Source: Streptacidiphilus sp041262525
Lineage (GTDB): Bacteria > Actinomycetota > Actinomycetes > Streptomycetales > Streptomycetaceae
Reading direction: 5' to 3'
Assembly: GCF_041262525.1 (NCBI RefSeq)
Contig: NZ_JBGCCK010000015.1
Span: 117,965 to 181,964, forward strand
DNA length: 64,000 bases
Below the pieces are notes generated by a model. The model worked only from the letters and a program-made list of their open reading frames with translations. It was not told the DNA's origin and ran no database searches. Of the stretch, positions 27,183 through 35,695 are shown piece by piece; position 1 is the first letter of the stretch, and each line of letters opens with the position of its first letter. Made by a program: the position numbers and the translations under genes.

Positions 27183-28262
27183 ATGCGCGCAGCGGTTCTG
27201 CACGAGACCGGCCAGGAAAAGCTGGAGGTCCACGACGGCGTCGAGATCCCGGCCACCGGCCCCGGCAAGGTCCGGATCCGGATGAAGGCCGCGAGCCTGT
27301 GTCACTCCGACCTGTCCGCGATGAGCGGCGTGCTGCCGCAGCCCGCCCCGTTCGTGCCCGGCCACGAGGGCGCGGGCGAGATCGTCGAGGTCGGCGAGGG
27401 CGTCGACAACCTCGCCGTCGGCGACCGCGTCATCGTCTGTTGGATGCCGCCTTGCGGTCACTGCGCCAGCTGCAAGCGCGGCGAGGGCAACCTCTGCCTG
27501 GCCGCCTTCGGCAACATGGGCACGCCCAGCTACCGCCACGACGGCCAGGACATCTTCGGCTTCTCCGCCACCGGCACCTTCGCCGAGGAGAGCGTCGTCG
27601 CGGCCGGCTGCGCGGTGAAGCTCCCGGACGACGTCCCCTACGAGGTCGCCGCGCTGATCGGCTGCGGCGTCACCACGGGCGTCGGCGCGGCCATCAACAC
27701 GGCGAAGGTGACGCCGGGTTCATCGGTCGTCGTGATCGGCTGCGGCGGCGTCGGCATCGCCGCGATCCAGGGCGCGAAGGTCGCGGGCGCGGCGCAGATC
27801 CTCGCCGTCGACCCGGTCGCCGGCCGCCGTGAGTGGGCGCTGCGCTTCGGCGCGACCGAGGCCGTCCATCCGGACCAGCTGGACGAGGCCAAGAACCGGA
27901 TCACCGCGGGCGAGGGGTTCGACTACGCCTTCGAGGTCGTCGGCCGCTCCGCCACCGTCCGCACCGCGTACGACGCCACGCGTCGAGGTGGCTCGGTGGT
28001 CGTGGTCGGGGCCGGCGCGATGGACGACAACGCCCAGTTCAACATGTTCGAGCTCTTCTTCAACGAGAAGCGCATCCTGCCCTCCCTCTACGGCGGCACG
28101 GACGTCCCGAAGACCTACCAGACCGTCATCGACCTGTGGCGGGCCGGACGCCTCGACCTCGAGGGCATGATCACGCACCACGTCCGGATCGAGGCCATCA
28201 ACGACGCGATCGAGCAGATGCGCACGGGCGAGGCCCTGCGCACCGTCATCGACCTGGGCTGA
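27183..28262 (+). CDS. Zn-dependent alcohol dehydrogenase
   Basis: A 359-residue medium-chain dehydrogenase. Catalytic zinc ligands are in AASLCHSDLSAM (Cys near 39) and PGHEGAGEIVEVG (His near 60). Structural zinc cysteines are in CGHCASCKRGEGNLC (near 92-106). The nucleotide-binding motif is VVIGCGGVGIAAIQGAK near 188. It oxidises a primary alcohol or hydroxyacyl intermediate with NAD or a bound cofactor. It lies between the MaoC hydratase and SDR genes in one operon (59-bp and 37-bp gaps). GAGGAG lies 8 nt before the ATG. Confidence 0.9.
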   Translation: MRAAVLHETGQEKLEVHDGVEIPATGPGKVRIRMKAASLCHSDLSAMSGVLPQPAPFVPGHEGAGEIVEVGEGVDNLAVGDRVIVCWMPPCGHCASCKRGEGNLCLAAFGNMGTPSYRHDGQDIFGFSATGTFAEESVVAAGCAVKLPDDVPYEVAALIGCGVTTGVGAAINTAKVTPGSSVVVIGCGGVGIAAIQGAKVAGAAQILAVDPVAGRREWALRFGATEAVHPDQLDEAKNRITAGEGFDYAFEVVGRSATVRTAYDATRRGGSVVVVGAGAMDDNAQFNMFELFFNEKRILPSLYGGTDVPKTYQTVIDLWRAGRLDLEGMITHHVRIEAINDAIEQMRTGEALRTVIDLG

Positions 28263-28299
28263 CCACTCTTCACCCGAAATCCGGATCAGGAGCCAACGG

Positions 28300-29244
28300 A
28301 TGACCACCTCCCTCAACGGCCTCACGGCGATCGTCACCGGCGCGGGCCGGGGCCTCGGCCGCGCCGAGGCGCTGGAACTCGCCCGCGCGGGCGCGAACGT
28401 CGTCGTCAACGACTTCGGCGCGCCCGGCCGCGACGGCAGCGGCGCGGCGTCGGCGGCCCCCGCTGACGAGACCGTGGCCGAGATCGTCGCCCTCGGCGGC
28501 CACGCCGTCGCCCACCACGGCGACGTCGCCGACCTGGCCTCGGCCAAGGCACTGGTCGATCTTGCGATCGAGACCTACGGGCAGCTGGACATCCTGGTCA
28601 ACAACGCCGGGATCCTGCGCGACCGGATGGTCTTCTCCATGAGCGAGCAGGAGTGGGACTCCGTCATCCACGTCCATCTCAAGGGCCACTTCGCCACCAC
28701 CCGCTTCGCGGCCGCGCACTGGCGCGACCGCAGCAAGGCGGCGGGGGCGCCGGTCTACGGGCGGATCGTCAACACCTCGTCCGAGGCCTTCGTCGCCGGC
28801 TCAGCCGGCCAGCCGAACTACGCGGCGGCGAAGGGCGGCATCGTCGGCCTGACCACCAGCTGCGCGTCGGCGCTGGCGCGCTACGGCGTCACCTCGAACG
28901 TGATCTGCCCGCGGGCCCGCACGCGAATGACGGAGGACGTCTTCACCGGCTCGATAGGCGCGCCGGAGACCGGCGTCGACCCGCTCGCTCCGGAACACGT
29001 CTCCCCGCTGGTGGCCTACCTGGCCTCTCCGGCGGCGGCCTCGGTCAACGGCCAGTGCTTCGTCGTCCACGGCGGCATGGTCGCGGTGCTGGGGGCTCCG
29101 CCGGTCCTGGCGAAGTTCGACACGGCGAAGGAGGCGTTCACTCCGGGCGAGCTGGACGAACTGATGTCACCGTTCTACGCGGACCGCAAGCCCGGCGACG
29201 GCTTCGCCAACATGGCAGTACTTGGCCTGAAGCACGAGAGCTGA
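28300..29244 (+). CDS. Short-chain dehydrogenase/reductase (MFE-2-like 3-hydroxyacyl-CoA dehydrogenase)
   Basis: A 314-residue SDR with VTGAGRGLGRAEALELARAG at the cofactor site, LVNNAGILRDRM near 100 and the catalytic Ser and YxxxK in NTSSEAFVAG...PNYAAAKGG near 160-180. The LxNNAGILRDR motif and the ~50-residue C-terminal extension recall the dehydrogenase part of MFE-2/17-beta-HSD4, which oxidises (R)-3-hydroxyacyl-CoA. That is the product of the MaoC hydratase two genes upstream, so the two fit as consecutive steps. It is the last gene of the operon and is followed by a hairpin repeat. Confidence 0.88.
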   Translation: MTTSLNGLTAIVTGAGRGLGRAEALELARAGANVVVNDFGAPGRDGSGAASAAPADETVAEIVALGGHAVAHHGDVADLASAKALVDLAIETYGQLDILVNNAGILRDRMVFSMSEQEWDSVIHVHLKGHFATTRFAAAHWRDRSKAAGAPVYGRIVNTSSEAFVAGSAGQPNYAAAKGGIVGLTTSCASALARYGVTSNVICPRARTRMTEDVFTGSIGAPETGVDPLAPEHVSPLVAYLASPAAASVNGQCFVVHGGMVAVLGAPPVLAKFDTAKEAFTPGELDELMSPFYADRKPGDGFANMAVLGLKHES

Positions 29245-29249
29245 GCTGT

Positions 29250-29375
29250 GGTTGCACCTCCAGGGGCGCGGGGAACTGCGCGACAAGCCACCGATGTGGT
29301 GAGTCGCCGCACGAGCAGGGCCATCCGCAGTGGGTGGTTGCTCGCGCAGTTCCTCGCGCCCCTGGAGGTGCAACT
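29250..29375. repeat. Intergenic hairpin repeat, copy 5
   Basis: A full copy with outer ends GGTTGCACC and GGTGCAACT and inner arms GGGGCGCGGGGAACTGCGCG / CGCGCAGTTCCTCGCGCCCC. It lies between the SDR gene and a small convergent ORF, whose TAG stop is formed by the repeat terminus (TAGTTGCACC on the minus strand). Confidence 0.88.
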
Positions 29376-29514
29376 ACTGCTCTGAGCGCCGGTGACGGCC
29401 GTGGGTCGTACCGTCCTGGCCGTCCTCTTCTGAACCGTGGCCGCGGTGACGGCCGTGCACGGTCGCGTCGTCCTCCGCGCCGTTCTCATTGATGTCGGTG
29501 AGGGCATCAGACAT
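29374..29514 (-). CDS. Small His/Arg/Asp-rich protein (46 aa)
   Basis: A 46-residue ORF starting MSDALTDINENGAEDDATVH and containing two GRHR units (HGRHRGHG and HGRHRR). Third codon positions are almost all G or C, as in real genes here. An ATG with GGAG about 12 nt upstream is a plausible start. It stops on a TAG formed by the adjacent repeat. Function unknown; the repeated HGRHR could bind metal or nucleic acid (inference). It sits 75 bp beyond the S9 peptidase stop, oriented the same way, so it may be a read-through partner. Confidence 0.5.
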   Translation of the reverse strand: MSDALTDINENGAEDDATVHGRHRGHGSEEDGQDGTTHGRHRRSEQ

Positions 29515-29588
29515 GAGACTTGTCTTCTCCGTGTTGTTCGCTTCGTCCGTCAATACGGGTCAAACCCTAATCTGCCGACCCGTCCGTT

Positions 29589-31640
29589 TCACACCGGGCG
29601 CACGCTCCGCAAGAACCCCGCCAGCAACTCCTGCAGCAGCGGCGCGCCCTCCTCGGCCAGGACCTCGTGCCCCGCGCCGGCCGCCTCCACGTACTGGAAG
29701 TCGACGCCCTCCACACGGCCGATGCGCAGCAACTCCTGCCGGAGCAGCCGGGACTGGGTGACCGGCACGACGTCGTCCGCGTCACCGTGGACGATCAGCA
29801 GCTCCGAGGCCAGCCGGTGGCACAGCAGCAGCACGTCCCGTGGGCCGCGCCCGTCCCTCGGCTCCGTCGCCGCACCCATCCGTTCCGTCAGGCCGCGCAC
29901 CGCCGGGCCCGCCTCGGCGTGGAGCCGCGCGCCGGAGAGGAACGGCGAAACCGCCGCCACCTTCGCGACCCGCTCCGGCGCCGTCCCTGCCGCCAGCAGC
30001 GCCAGGAACGCGCCGTAGCTGATGCCGAGCAGGGCGACCCGCCCCAGGCCCAGCGACTCCCGCTGCCCGCCGATGCTCTGCAGCAGCGTCAGCACGTCGT
30101 CCAGATCCGGTCCGCCCCACGCGTCCTGGACGGCCTGCGCGTGCTCGACGCCGTAGCCCGTGCTGCCGCGCTGGTTCGGGGCGACGACGGCCAGGCCCTC
30201 GGCGGCCAGCCGCTGGAGCGTCGGCTCGAACTCCATCCGCCAGGCGTCAGCCGGGCCGCCGTGCAGCGCCATGACCAAGTGCTCGGCCGTCAGCCAGGCG
30301 TCGCCGCCGTAGACGACGCCCTCCAGCGGGCCCGCCGCGCCGGGCAGGGTGACCGTCTGCGCGGGCTCCCACGGGCGGCCGTCCGGGCGCTGCGCGCTGC
30401 CGTCCAGCCGCCAGCCGGTCTCCCTCGGTTCGGGGATCACCTGGACGACGCTGCTCAGCCCGGCCGCGCCGCCCTGCAGCGGGGCGAGCCCGAGCGGGAC
30501 CGCGCGCGGGATCGGCCGCGTCTCGCCACTGAGCAGCAGGTCGACGTCGATCGAGGCCATCGCCGCCGGGCGGTCGGGCGCCGAGTACGGCATCCGCAGG
30601 CCCGCCGCAGACCAGTGCCCCACTCCGCCGAGCCGGCCCGGCGGGATCGGCAGCGGGTCGAGCCGGACCCCGCCCGGCTCCCAGAGCGCCAGCGTCGACG
30701 TCGCCCCCCAGTCGGCCTGGATCGCGACCCGGTTGCGGCCGGGCTCGATCGCGACCGGGCGCAGGAAGTGCGTGCCGCCGCGCAGGCACTCCGGGAAGTG
30801 CAGCGGGTCGCTGGACCCGAGCACGCCCCAGCCGAGCCGGTCCTCGCCCGGCGCGTCGCTGCGCACGAGGATCAGGCCGCTCGCCGGATCGCAGGCGGCG
30901 AGGCGGTCGTTGCTGCGCGTGGAGAGCTCGAGGAAGGGCGTCAGCAGTCCGCGCACCAGATCGAGCACGACCGTCTTCACCCGGCCGGAGCCGTCGCCGA
31001 AGCGCTGCAACTGGTCCAGCGCGAGCAGCCGCCCGCCCTCGTCCAGCCACACGCCACCGCCGTAGAGGCCGGGCAGTTCGGCGATGGGCTGGGGGGCGGA
31101 AACCCCGTCGGCGCTGATCAGCCAGACCGTGGTGGAGGCCTCGCCGTCCGTGCCCAGCGCGACGGCGACCGGCGCGCCCGGCGTCGGGGCGGGCAGCGGC
31201 AGCAGCCGCAGGCCGGCCCGGTGGAGCCGACCGGCCGACAGATCGGCCTGCCCGTCTGTGCCACGGACTATCAGCTCCTGCTGCGAGCCCTCGTGCCGGC
31301 AGATCAGCACCCGCCCGTCGGTCAGCGGTACGAGCTGCGAGCGAAGGCTCTCCGAACGGCGGCCGCCGGCGCCCGGCCGCAGCGGCTCGGGCTCGCAGAC
31401 CTCGGCCCCGCCGGTCCCACCGGCCGCCTGGCCCAGACGCCAGCTCTCCACGAACCATCGGCCGTCGGCCTCGGCGGCCAGGCAGGCGGCATGCGAGCCG
31501 TCGGCGGAGAAGGTGAAGCTGACCCGCCGCAGCGCGGCCGAGGCCGGCCGTCGCCCCGGCCCGCCCGCCGCGTCGGGCGCGGTCGAGGGGTACGGGTAGA
31601 GGGGAGGGAAAGGAGGGACGGTCAGGGGGATCGCGGTCAT
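29589..31640 (-). CDS. S9-family (prolyl oligopeptidase-like) peptidase
   Basis: A 683-residue protein. The N-terminal 430 residues are a beta-propeller-like region and the C-terminal 240 form an alpha/beta hydrolase. The catalytic triad is Ser in LGISYGAFLALL (near 537), Asp in VHGDADDVVPVT (near 615) and His in GAGHEVLAEEG (near 656). ALHGGPADAWRMEFEP near 460 is the oxyanion-side motif. It should cleave short peptides or acyl-peptides. The ATG at 31640 has no strong ribosome site but the sequence MTAIPLTVPPFPPLYPYP begins the conserved part. The promoter region is shared with the divergent Nif3-like gene. Confidence 0.88.
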   Translation of the reverse strand: MTAIPLTVPPFPPLYPYPSTAPDAAGGPGRRPASAALRRVSFTFSADGSHAACLAAEADGRWFVESWRLGQAAGGTGGAEVCEPEPLRPGAGGRRSESLRSQLVPLTDGRVLICRHEGSQQELIVRGTDGQADLSAGRLHRAGLRLLPLPAPTPGAPVAVALGTDGEASTTVWLISADGVSAPQPIAELPGLYGGGVWLDEGGRLLALDQLQRFGDGSGRVKTVVLDLVRGLLTPFLELSTRSNDRLAACDPASGLILVRSDAPGEDRLGWGVLGSSDPLHFPECLRGGTHFLRPVAIEPGRNRVAIQADWGATSTLALWEPGGVRLDPLPIPPGRLGGVGHWSAAGLRMPYSAPDRPAAMASIDVDLLLSGETRPIPRAVPLGLAPLQGGAAGLSSVVQVIPEPRETGWRLDGSAQRPDGRPWEPAQTVTLPGAAGPLEGVVYGGDAWLTAEHLVMALHGGPADAWRMEFEPTLQRLAAEGLAVVAPNQRGSTGYGVEHAQAVQDAWGGPDLDDVLTLLQSIGGQRESLGLGRVALLGISYGAFLALLAAGTAPERVAKVAAVSPFLSGARLHAEAGPAVRGLTERMGAATEPRDGRGPRDVLLLCHRLASELLIVHGDADDVVPVTQSRLLRQELLRIGRVEGVDFQYVEAAGAGHEVLAEEGAPLLQELLAGFLRSVRPV

Positions 31641-31905
31641 GGTTGCACCACCGCTGCTCGGTCGGAACGACGACGGGGGAGAGGAGCGCCCGGAGTCAGG
31701 GCCGTTACGGCCCCAGGCAGCGCACCGCGCGCCCCCCGGCGCCGGCGAGGGCAACGGGCCTCGGCCCGCGCGTCTCGCCCGCAGACCGAAGCTACTTTCG
31801 GCCACAGATCGCTCGCACGGGATCGCGGATTCATCACTCGTACGGGTGGAGCAGCCGATCCGGCCGTAACCTTCCGCGATGTCCGATCCGGGCACCGCGC
31901 CGCGA

Positions 31906-31911
31906 TACCCT
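31906..31911 (+). promoter_or_regulatory. Probable -10 box of a leaderless promoter
   Basis: TACCCT ends 7 nt before the GTG start of the Nif3-like gene, with no ribosome-binding site between. Confidence 0.4.
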
Positions 31912-31918
31912 CGGACAC

Positions 31919-32845
31919 GTGCCGAAACTCTCCGACGTCCGCCGCGCTCTCGACGAGCTCTACCCGCCCGCCTGGGCGGAGTCCTGGGACGCCGTCGGGC
32001 TCGTCTGCGGCGATCCGGAGGCCCGGGTCAGTCGGGTGCTCTTCGCCGTCGACCCGGTGCAGGCCGTCGTCGACGAGGCCGCCCGTTTCGGCGCGCAGCT
32101 CGTCGTCACGCACCACCCGCTCTACCTGCGCGGCACCACGACCGTCGCGGCCGACACCTTCAAGGGCAAGGTCGTGCACACCCTGATCCGCCAGGGAATC
32201 GGCCTGATGGTCGCACACACCAACGCCGACCACGCCGACCCTGGCGTCTCCGACGCACTCGCCGAGGCCATCGGCTTGCGGATCACCGGCCCGCTCATCC
32301 CCGACCCGACCGACCCGGCGGGCCGCCGCGGCACCGGCCGGATCGGCGAGCTGATGGAGCCCGTGCGGCTGGAGACCTTCGCCGCCGCAGTCGCGGCGGG
32401 CCTGCCCGCCACCGCCCAGGGCGTCCGCGCCGCCGGCGACCCGGATCAGCTGATCCGCCGCGTCGCGGTCTGCGGCGGTTCCGGTGACAGCTTCTTCGCG
32501 GCAGTCCGCGAGGCCGGAGTCGACGCGTACGTCACCGCCGACCTGCGCCACCACCCGGCTTCCGAGGCCCGCGAGGCCACATCCGACGGCAAGCCGGCCC
32601 TCGTCGACGCCGCGCACTGGGCCACCGAGTGGCCCTGGCTGCGCAGCGCGGAGAGCGCACTGCTCGCCGTCTCGGAGAAGCACGGCTGGGATCTGACGAC
32701 GCGGGTGTCCACCCTCGTCACCGACCCCTGGACCACGCACGCCCCGATGCCCTTCGCGGACCTCACGTCTTCCACGGACCTCACGTCCTCCGCGGACCTC
32801 ACCGCGTCCGCGCACCCCACAGCCTTCGACCAGCCCACTGCCTGA
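31919..32845 (+). CDS. Nif3-like dinuclear metal centre protein
   Basis: A 308-residue NIF3/YbgI/DUF34 protein. Metal-binding residues are visible in AESWDAVGLVCGDP (near 20), VVTHHPLYLRG (near 63), VAHTNADHADPG (near 98) and the C-terminal DAAHWATEWPWL (near 228). These proteins form toroidal hexamers; a role in metal or GTP-cyclohydrolase-related metabolism has been proposed. The last ~30 residues are a short imperfect repeat (STDLTSSADLTAS) not found in the core fold. The GTG start fits a leaderless transcript. It is 10 bp upstream of the zinc-ribbon gene, as is usual in streptomycetes. Confidence 0.9.
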   Translation: MPKLSDVRRALDELYPPAWAESWDAVGLVCGDPEARVSRVLFAVDPVQAVVDEAARFGAQLVVTHHPLYLRGTTTVAADTFKGKVVHTLIRQGIGLMVAHTNADHADPGVSDALAEAIGLRITGPLIPDPTDPAGRRGTGRIGELMEPVRLETFAAAVAAGLPATAQGVRAAGDPDQLIRRVAVCGGSGDSFFAAVREAGVDAYVTADLRHHPASEAREATSDGKPALVDAAHWATEWPWLRSAESALLAVSEKHGWDLTTRVSTLVTDPWTTHAPMPFADLTSSTDLTSSADLTASAHPTAFDQPTA

Positions 32846-32855
32846 GGAGTACCCC

Positions 32856-33599
32856 CTGAACGCCGCGCCCGCCGACCAGATCCGCCTGCTGGACCTGCAG
32901 GCACTCGACTCCCGCCTGGACCAGCTCGCCCACCGCCGGCGCACGCTGCCGGAGCACGCCGAGATCGAGAAGCGCACCACCGACCTCGCCCAGCTCCGGT
33001 CGCTGACCGTCGCCGCCGAGACCCAGCTCAGTGACGTCCAGCGCGAGCTGGTCAAGGCCGAGCAGGACGTCGACCAGGTCCGCCAGCGCGCCGCGCGCAA
33101 CCAGAAGCTGCTCGACTCGGGCAGCGTCGGCTCCGCCAAGGACCTGGCCAACCTCCAGCACGAGGTCGGCTCGCTCGCCAAGCGCCAGGGCGACCTGGAG
33201 GACGTGGTCCTGGAGATCATGGAGCGGGTCGAGTCCGGCCAGACCCGGGTCAGCGAGATGACCGCCCGCCGCGACGACGCCGAGAGCAGCGCCAAGGAGG
33301 CGGAGGGCCGCCGCGACGTCGCCTACGCCTCGATCGACGCCGAGGTCGAGAAGGCCACCCGCGACCGCGAGACCATCGCCGCGGTCATCCCCGAGGACCT
33401 GCTCAAGGTCTACACCCGCCTGCGCCAGCAGAACGGCGGCGTGGGCGCGGCCCGCCTCTTCCAGCGCCGCTGCGAGGGCTGCCGGGTCGAGCTCAGCATC
33501 ACCGACCTGGGCGCCGTGCGCGCCGCCGCCCCGGACGCGCTGGTTCGCTGCGAGAACTGCGGACGCATCCTCGTCCGCACCTCGGAGTCCGGTCTGTGA
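32856..33599 (+). CDS. Coiled-coil zinc-ribbon protein (C4-type), CTG start
   Basis: A 247-residue protein. Long heptad-rich helices span residues 10-175 and a zinc ribbon at the C-terminus has CEGC (near 208) and CENC (near 233). This CT398-like family is conserved in actinobacteria between nif3-like and RNase H genes and may bind nucleic acid. The only start that fits the ribosome site GAGGAG (32845-32850) and the conserved beginning NAAPADQIRLLDLQALDSRL is a CTG at 32856; no ATG, GTG or TTG lies there. It overlaps the RNase H gene by 4 bp (GTGA). Confidence 0.85.
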   Translation: MNAAPADQIRLLDLQALDSRLDQLAHRRRTLPEHAEIEKRTTDLAQLRSLTVAAETQLSDVQRELVKAEQDVDQVRQRAARNQKLLDSGSVGSAKDLANLQHEVGSLAKRQGDLEDVVLEIMERVESGQTRVSEMTARRDDAESSAKEAEGRRDVAYASIDAEVEKATRDRETIAAVIPEDLLKVYTRLRQQNGGVGAARLFQRRCEGCRVELSITDLGAVRAAAPDALVRCENCGRILVRTSESGL

Positions 33600-34792
33600 G
33601 CACGGGTTCCGGAGCACCGGGCCGTCGCTTCATCGTCGAGGCCGACGGCGGGTCCCGGGGCAACCCGGGACCGGCCGGCTACGGCGCCACCGTCCGCGAC
33701 GGCGACACGGGTGAGCTGCTCGCGGAGGCCGCCGAGTACATCGGCCGGGCCACCAACAACGTCGCCGAGTACCGCGGCCTGATCGCCGGGCTGCGCGCGG
33801 CGGCGGCGATCGACCCGGCGGCCACGGTCTCGGTACGGATGGACTCCAAGCTCGTCGTCGAGCAGATGTCCGGCCGCTGGCAGGTCAAGCACCCGGACAT
33901 GAAGCCGCTCGCGGCCGAGGCCCGGTCGGTCCTCCCGGCCGGTCAGGTGACCTACGCCTGGATGCCCCGGAACCAGAACAAGCACGCGGACCGGCTGGCC
34001 AACGAGGCCATGGACGCGGGCCAGGCCGGCCGCCAGTGGGAACCGAAGGCGGCGAAGGCGGCCGCCGAGGCCGAAGCTGTCCAGGAAATCGGGACAGATT
34101 CGGCCTCCGGCTCCTCTGCCCCGGCTCACAAGATCACCACCCCGGCCGGCTGGGCCGCCCCCGCGGACCTCGGCACGCCGACCACCCTCGTCCTGCTCCG
34201 CCACGGTGAGACCGCGCTCACCCCGGAGAAGCGCTTCTCCGGCAGCGGCGGCGGCGACCCCTCGCTCTCCGAACGCGGTCGCTGGCAGGCGGAGCGCGCC
34301 GCCGCCGCGTTCGCGGCGCGCGGCAGCATCCAGGCGATCGTCTGCTCGCCGCTGGCCCGTTGCCGCGAGACGGCGCAGGCTGTCGCGGACGTGCTGGGCC
34401 TGGAGGTCCGCGTCGAGGACGGCCTGCGGGAGACGGACTTCGGCTCCTTCGAGGGGCTCACCTTCGCCGAGGTGAAGGAGCGTCAGCCGGAGGCGCTTGA
34501 CGCCTGGTTGGCCTCGCCGAAGACCGCCCCTCCGGACGGCGAGAGCTTCGTCGCGGTCGCCCGCCGCGTCTCCGTCGCCCGGGACAAGCTGCTCGCCCGG
34601 TACGCGGGGAAGACGGTGCTCGTCGTCTCGCACGTCACGCCGATCAAGACCCTGGTCCGGCTGGCCCTGGGCGCTCCCGCCGAGTCGCTCTACCGGATGG
34701 AGCTGGGCGCCGCGGCCGTCTCGGCGGTCCAGTACTACGCCGACGGCAACGCCTCGCTGCGCCTCTTCAACGACACCTCGCACCTGCGCTGA
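33596..34792 (+). CDS. Bifunctional RNase H / acid phosphatase
   Basis: A 398-residue fusion. The RNase HI domain (residues 10-145) has its acidic residues in VEADGGSRGNPG (near 16), NNVAEYRGLIAGL (near 55) and VRMDSKLVVEQM (near 82). A linker follows, then a histidine-phosphatase domain (200-398) with LLRHGETALT (near 203) and VSHVTPIKTLV (near 345). It cleaves RNA in RNA-DNA hybrids, and the second domain resembles CobC-type phosphatases. The same fusion is known in mycobacteria and Streptomyces. The GTG start lies in a GTGA overlap with the zinc-ribbon gene. Confidence 0.94.
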   Translation: MSTGSGAPGRRFIVEADGGSRGNPGPAGYGATVRDGDTGELLAEAAEYIGRATNNVAEYRGLIAGLRAAAAIDPAATVSVRMDSKLVVEQMSGRWQVKHPDMKPLAAEARSVLPAGQVTYAWMPRNQNKHADRLANEAMDAGQAGRQWEPKAAKAAAEAEAVQEIGTDSASGSSAPAHKITTPAGWAAPADLGTPTTLVLLRHGETALTPEKRFSGSGGGDPSLSERGRWQAERAAAAFAARGSIQAIVCSPLARCRETAQAVADVLGLEVRVEDGLRETDFGSFEGLTFAEVKERQPEALDAWLASPKTAPPDGESFVAVARRVSVARDKLLARYAGKTVLVVSHVTPIKTLVRLALGAPAESLYRMELGAAAVSAVQYYADGNASLRLFNDTSHLR

Positions 34793-34838
34793 TCCGCCGC
34801 GCGGGCGGCAGCCGGCTACGCCGCCGCGGCTGTCGCCG

Positions 34839-35633
34839 TCACAGCTCCGAGACGACGACGTCCAGCGCCCACGGCTTGCCCGCCGCACGCGCCGCGGCCT
34901 CCACGGTGTACTTCAACTCGCGCAGCGCCTCGACGAGCTCGGCCGGTGAGGCGGGCTCGGCGCCGGACTCCAGCAGTTGGCGCAGCAGCCTGCCCTTGGT
35001 GGCCTTGTTGAAGTGGCTGACGACCGACCGCTTGGTCACTCCGTTCACCACGCGCTCGTGCAATACCCGCACGGTCGCCGTCCGTTCGGCGACCGCGCCG
35101 GCGGGCTTCCACAGCGCGGCGTACGCGGACGACCGCAGGTCCAGGACCAGGCCGTCACCGGCGGCCTCCGGCATGGCGTCGGCCATCGGCTTGCGCCAAT
35201 ACGCCCCCAGCCCGCCCAGCGGCGGCAGCTTCACGCCGCCGGAGCAGCGGTACGGGGGAATCCGGTCGGTGATCCGCACGGCGCCCCACAGGCCGGAGAA
35301 GACCAGCAGGCTGCGCTCGGCGCGGGCGCGGGCGTCGCCCGCGAGGTCGGCGAGCCCGAGCGCGTCGTAGAGCACGCCGGTGTACAGCTCACCCGCGGGC
35401 AGCGCGGGCGCGGACCGCAGCAACGCGTTCCGCGCGAGCTCGCCCCGCAGGCCCTCGCTCAGCCCGAGCACGTCCAGCGCGGTGGCCTCGTCCCCGGTGC
35501 TGACGGCGACCAGCGCCCCCAGCACCTGCTCACGCCGCACGTTCAGCGCGGGCAACGCGAGCGCCCCCAGATCGAGCGGCGCACCCACCCCGGACGCGGC
35601 CTTGCCCTCCGACGGCGGCAACAACACGAGCAC
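34839..35633 (-). CDS. yaaA: Peroxide stress protein YaaA (DUF328)
   Basis: A 264-residue YaaA-family protein: the start VLVLLPPSEGKAASG is the family signature, and FSGLWGAVRITDRIPPYR (near 110), LGAYWRKP (near 150) and SHFNKATKGRLLRQLL (near 210) follow. In E. coli YaaA limits intracellular iron during peroxide stress. The GTG at 35633 is preceded by GGAGG 6-7 nt upstream, which favours it over the GTG at 35654. It is divergent from serB, and a hairpin repeat lies in the intergenic region. Confidence 0.92.
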   Translation of the reverse strand: MLVLLPPSEGKAASGVGAPLDLGALALPALNVRREQVLGALVAVSTGDEATALDVLGLSEGLRGELARNALLRSAPALPAGELYTGVLYDALGLADLAGDARARAERSLLVFSGLWGAVRITDRIPPYRCSGGVKLPPLGGLGAYWRKPMADAMPEAAGDGLVLDLRSSAYAALWKPAGAVAERTATVRVLHERVVNGVTKRSVVSHFNKATKGRLLRQLLESGAEPASPAELVEALRELKYTVEAAARAAGKPWALDVVVSEL

Positions 35634-35695
35634 AGCTCGACCCTCCTGAAACACGTCTTCCCGCCCACCACCCTATGGCTTCTCACCCCCGAGCC

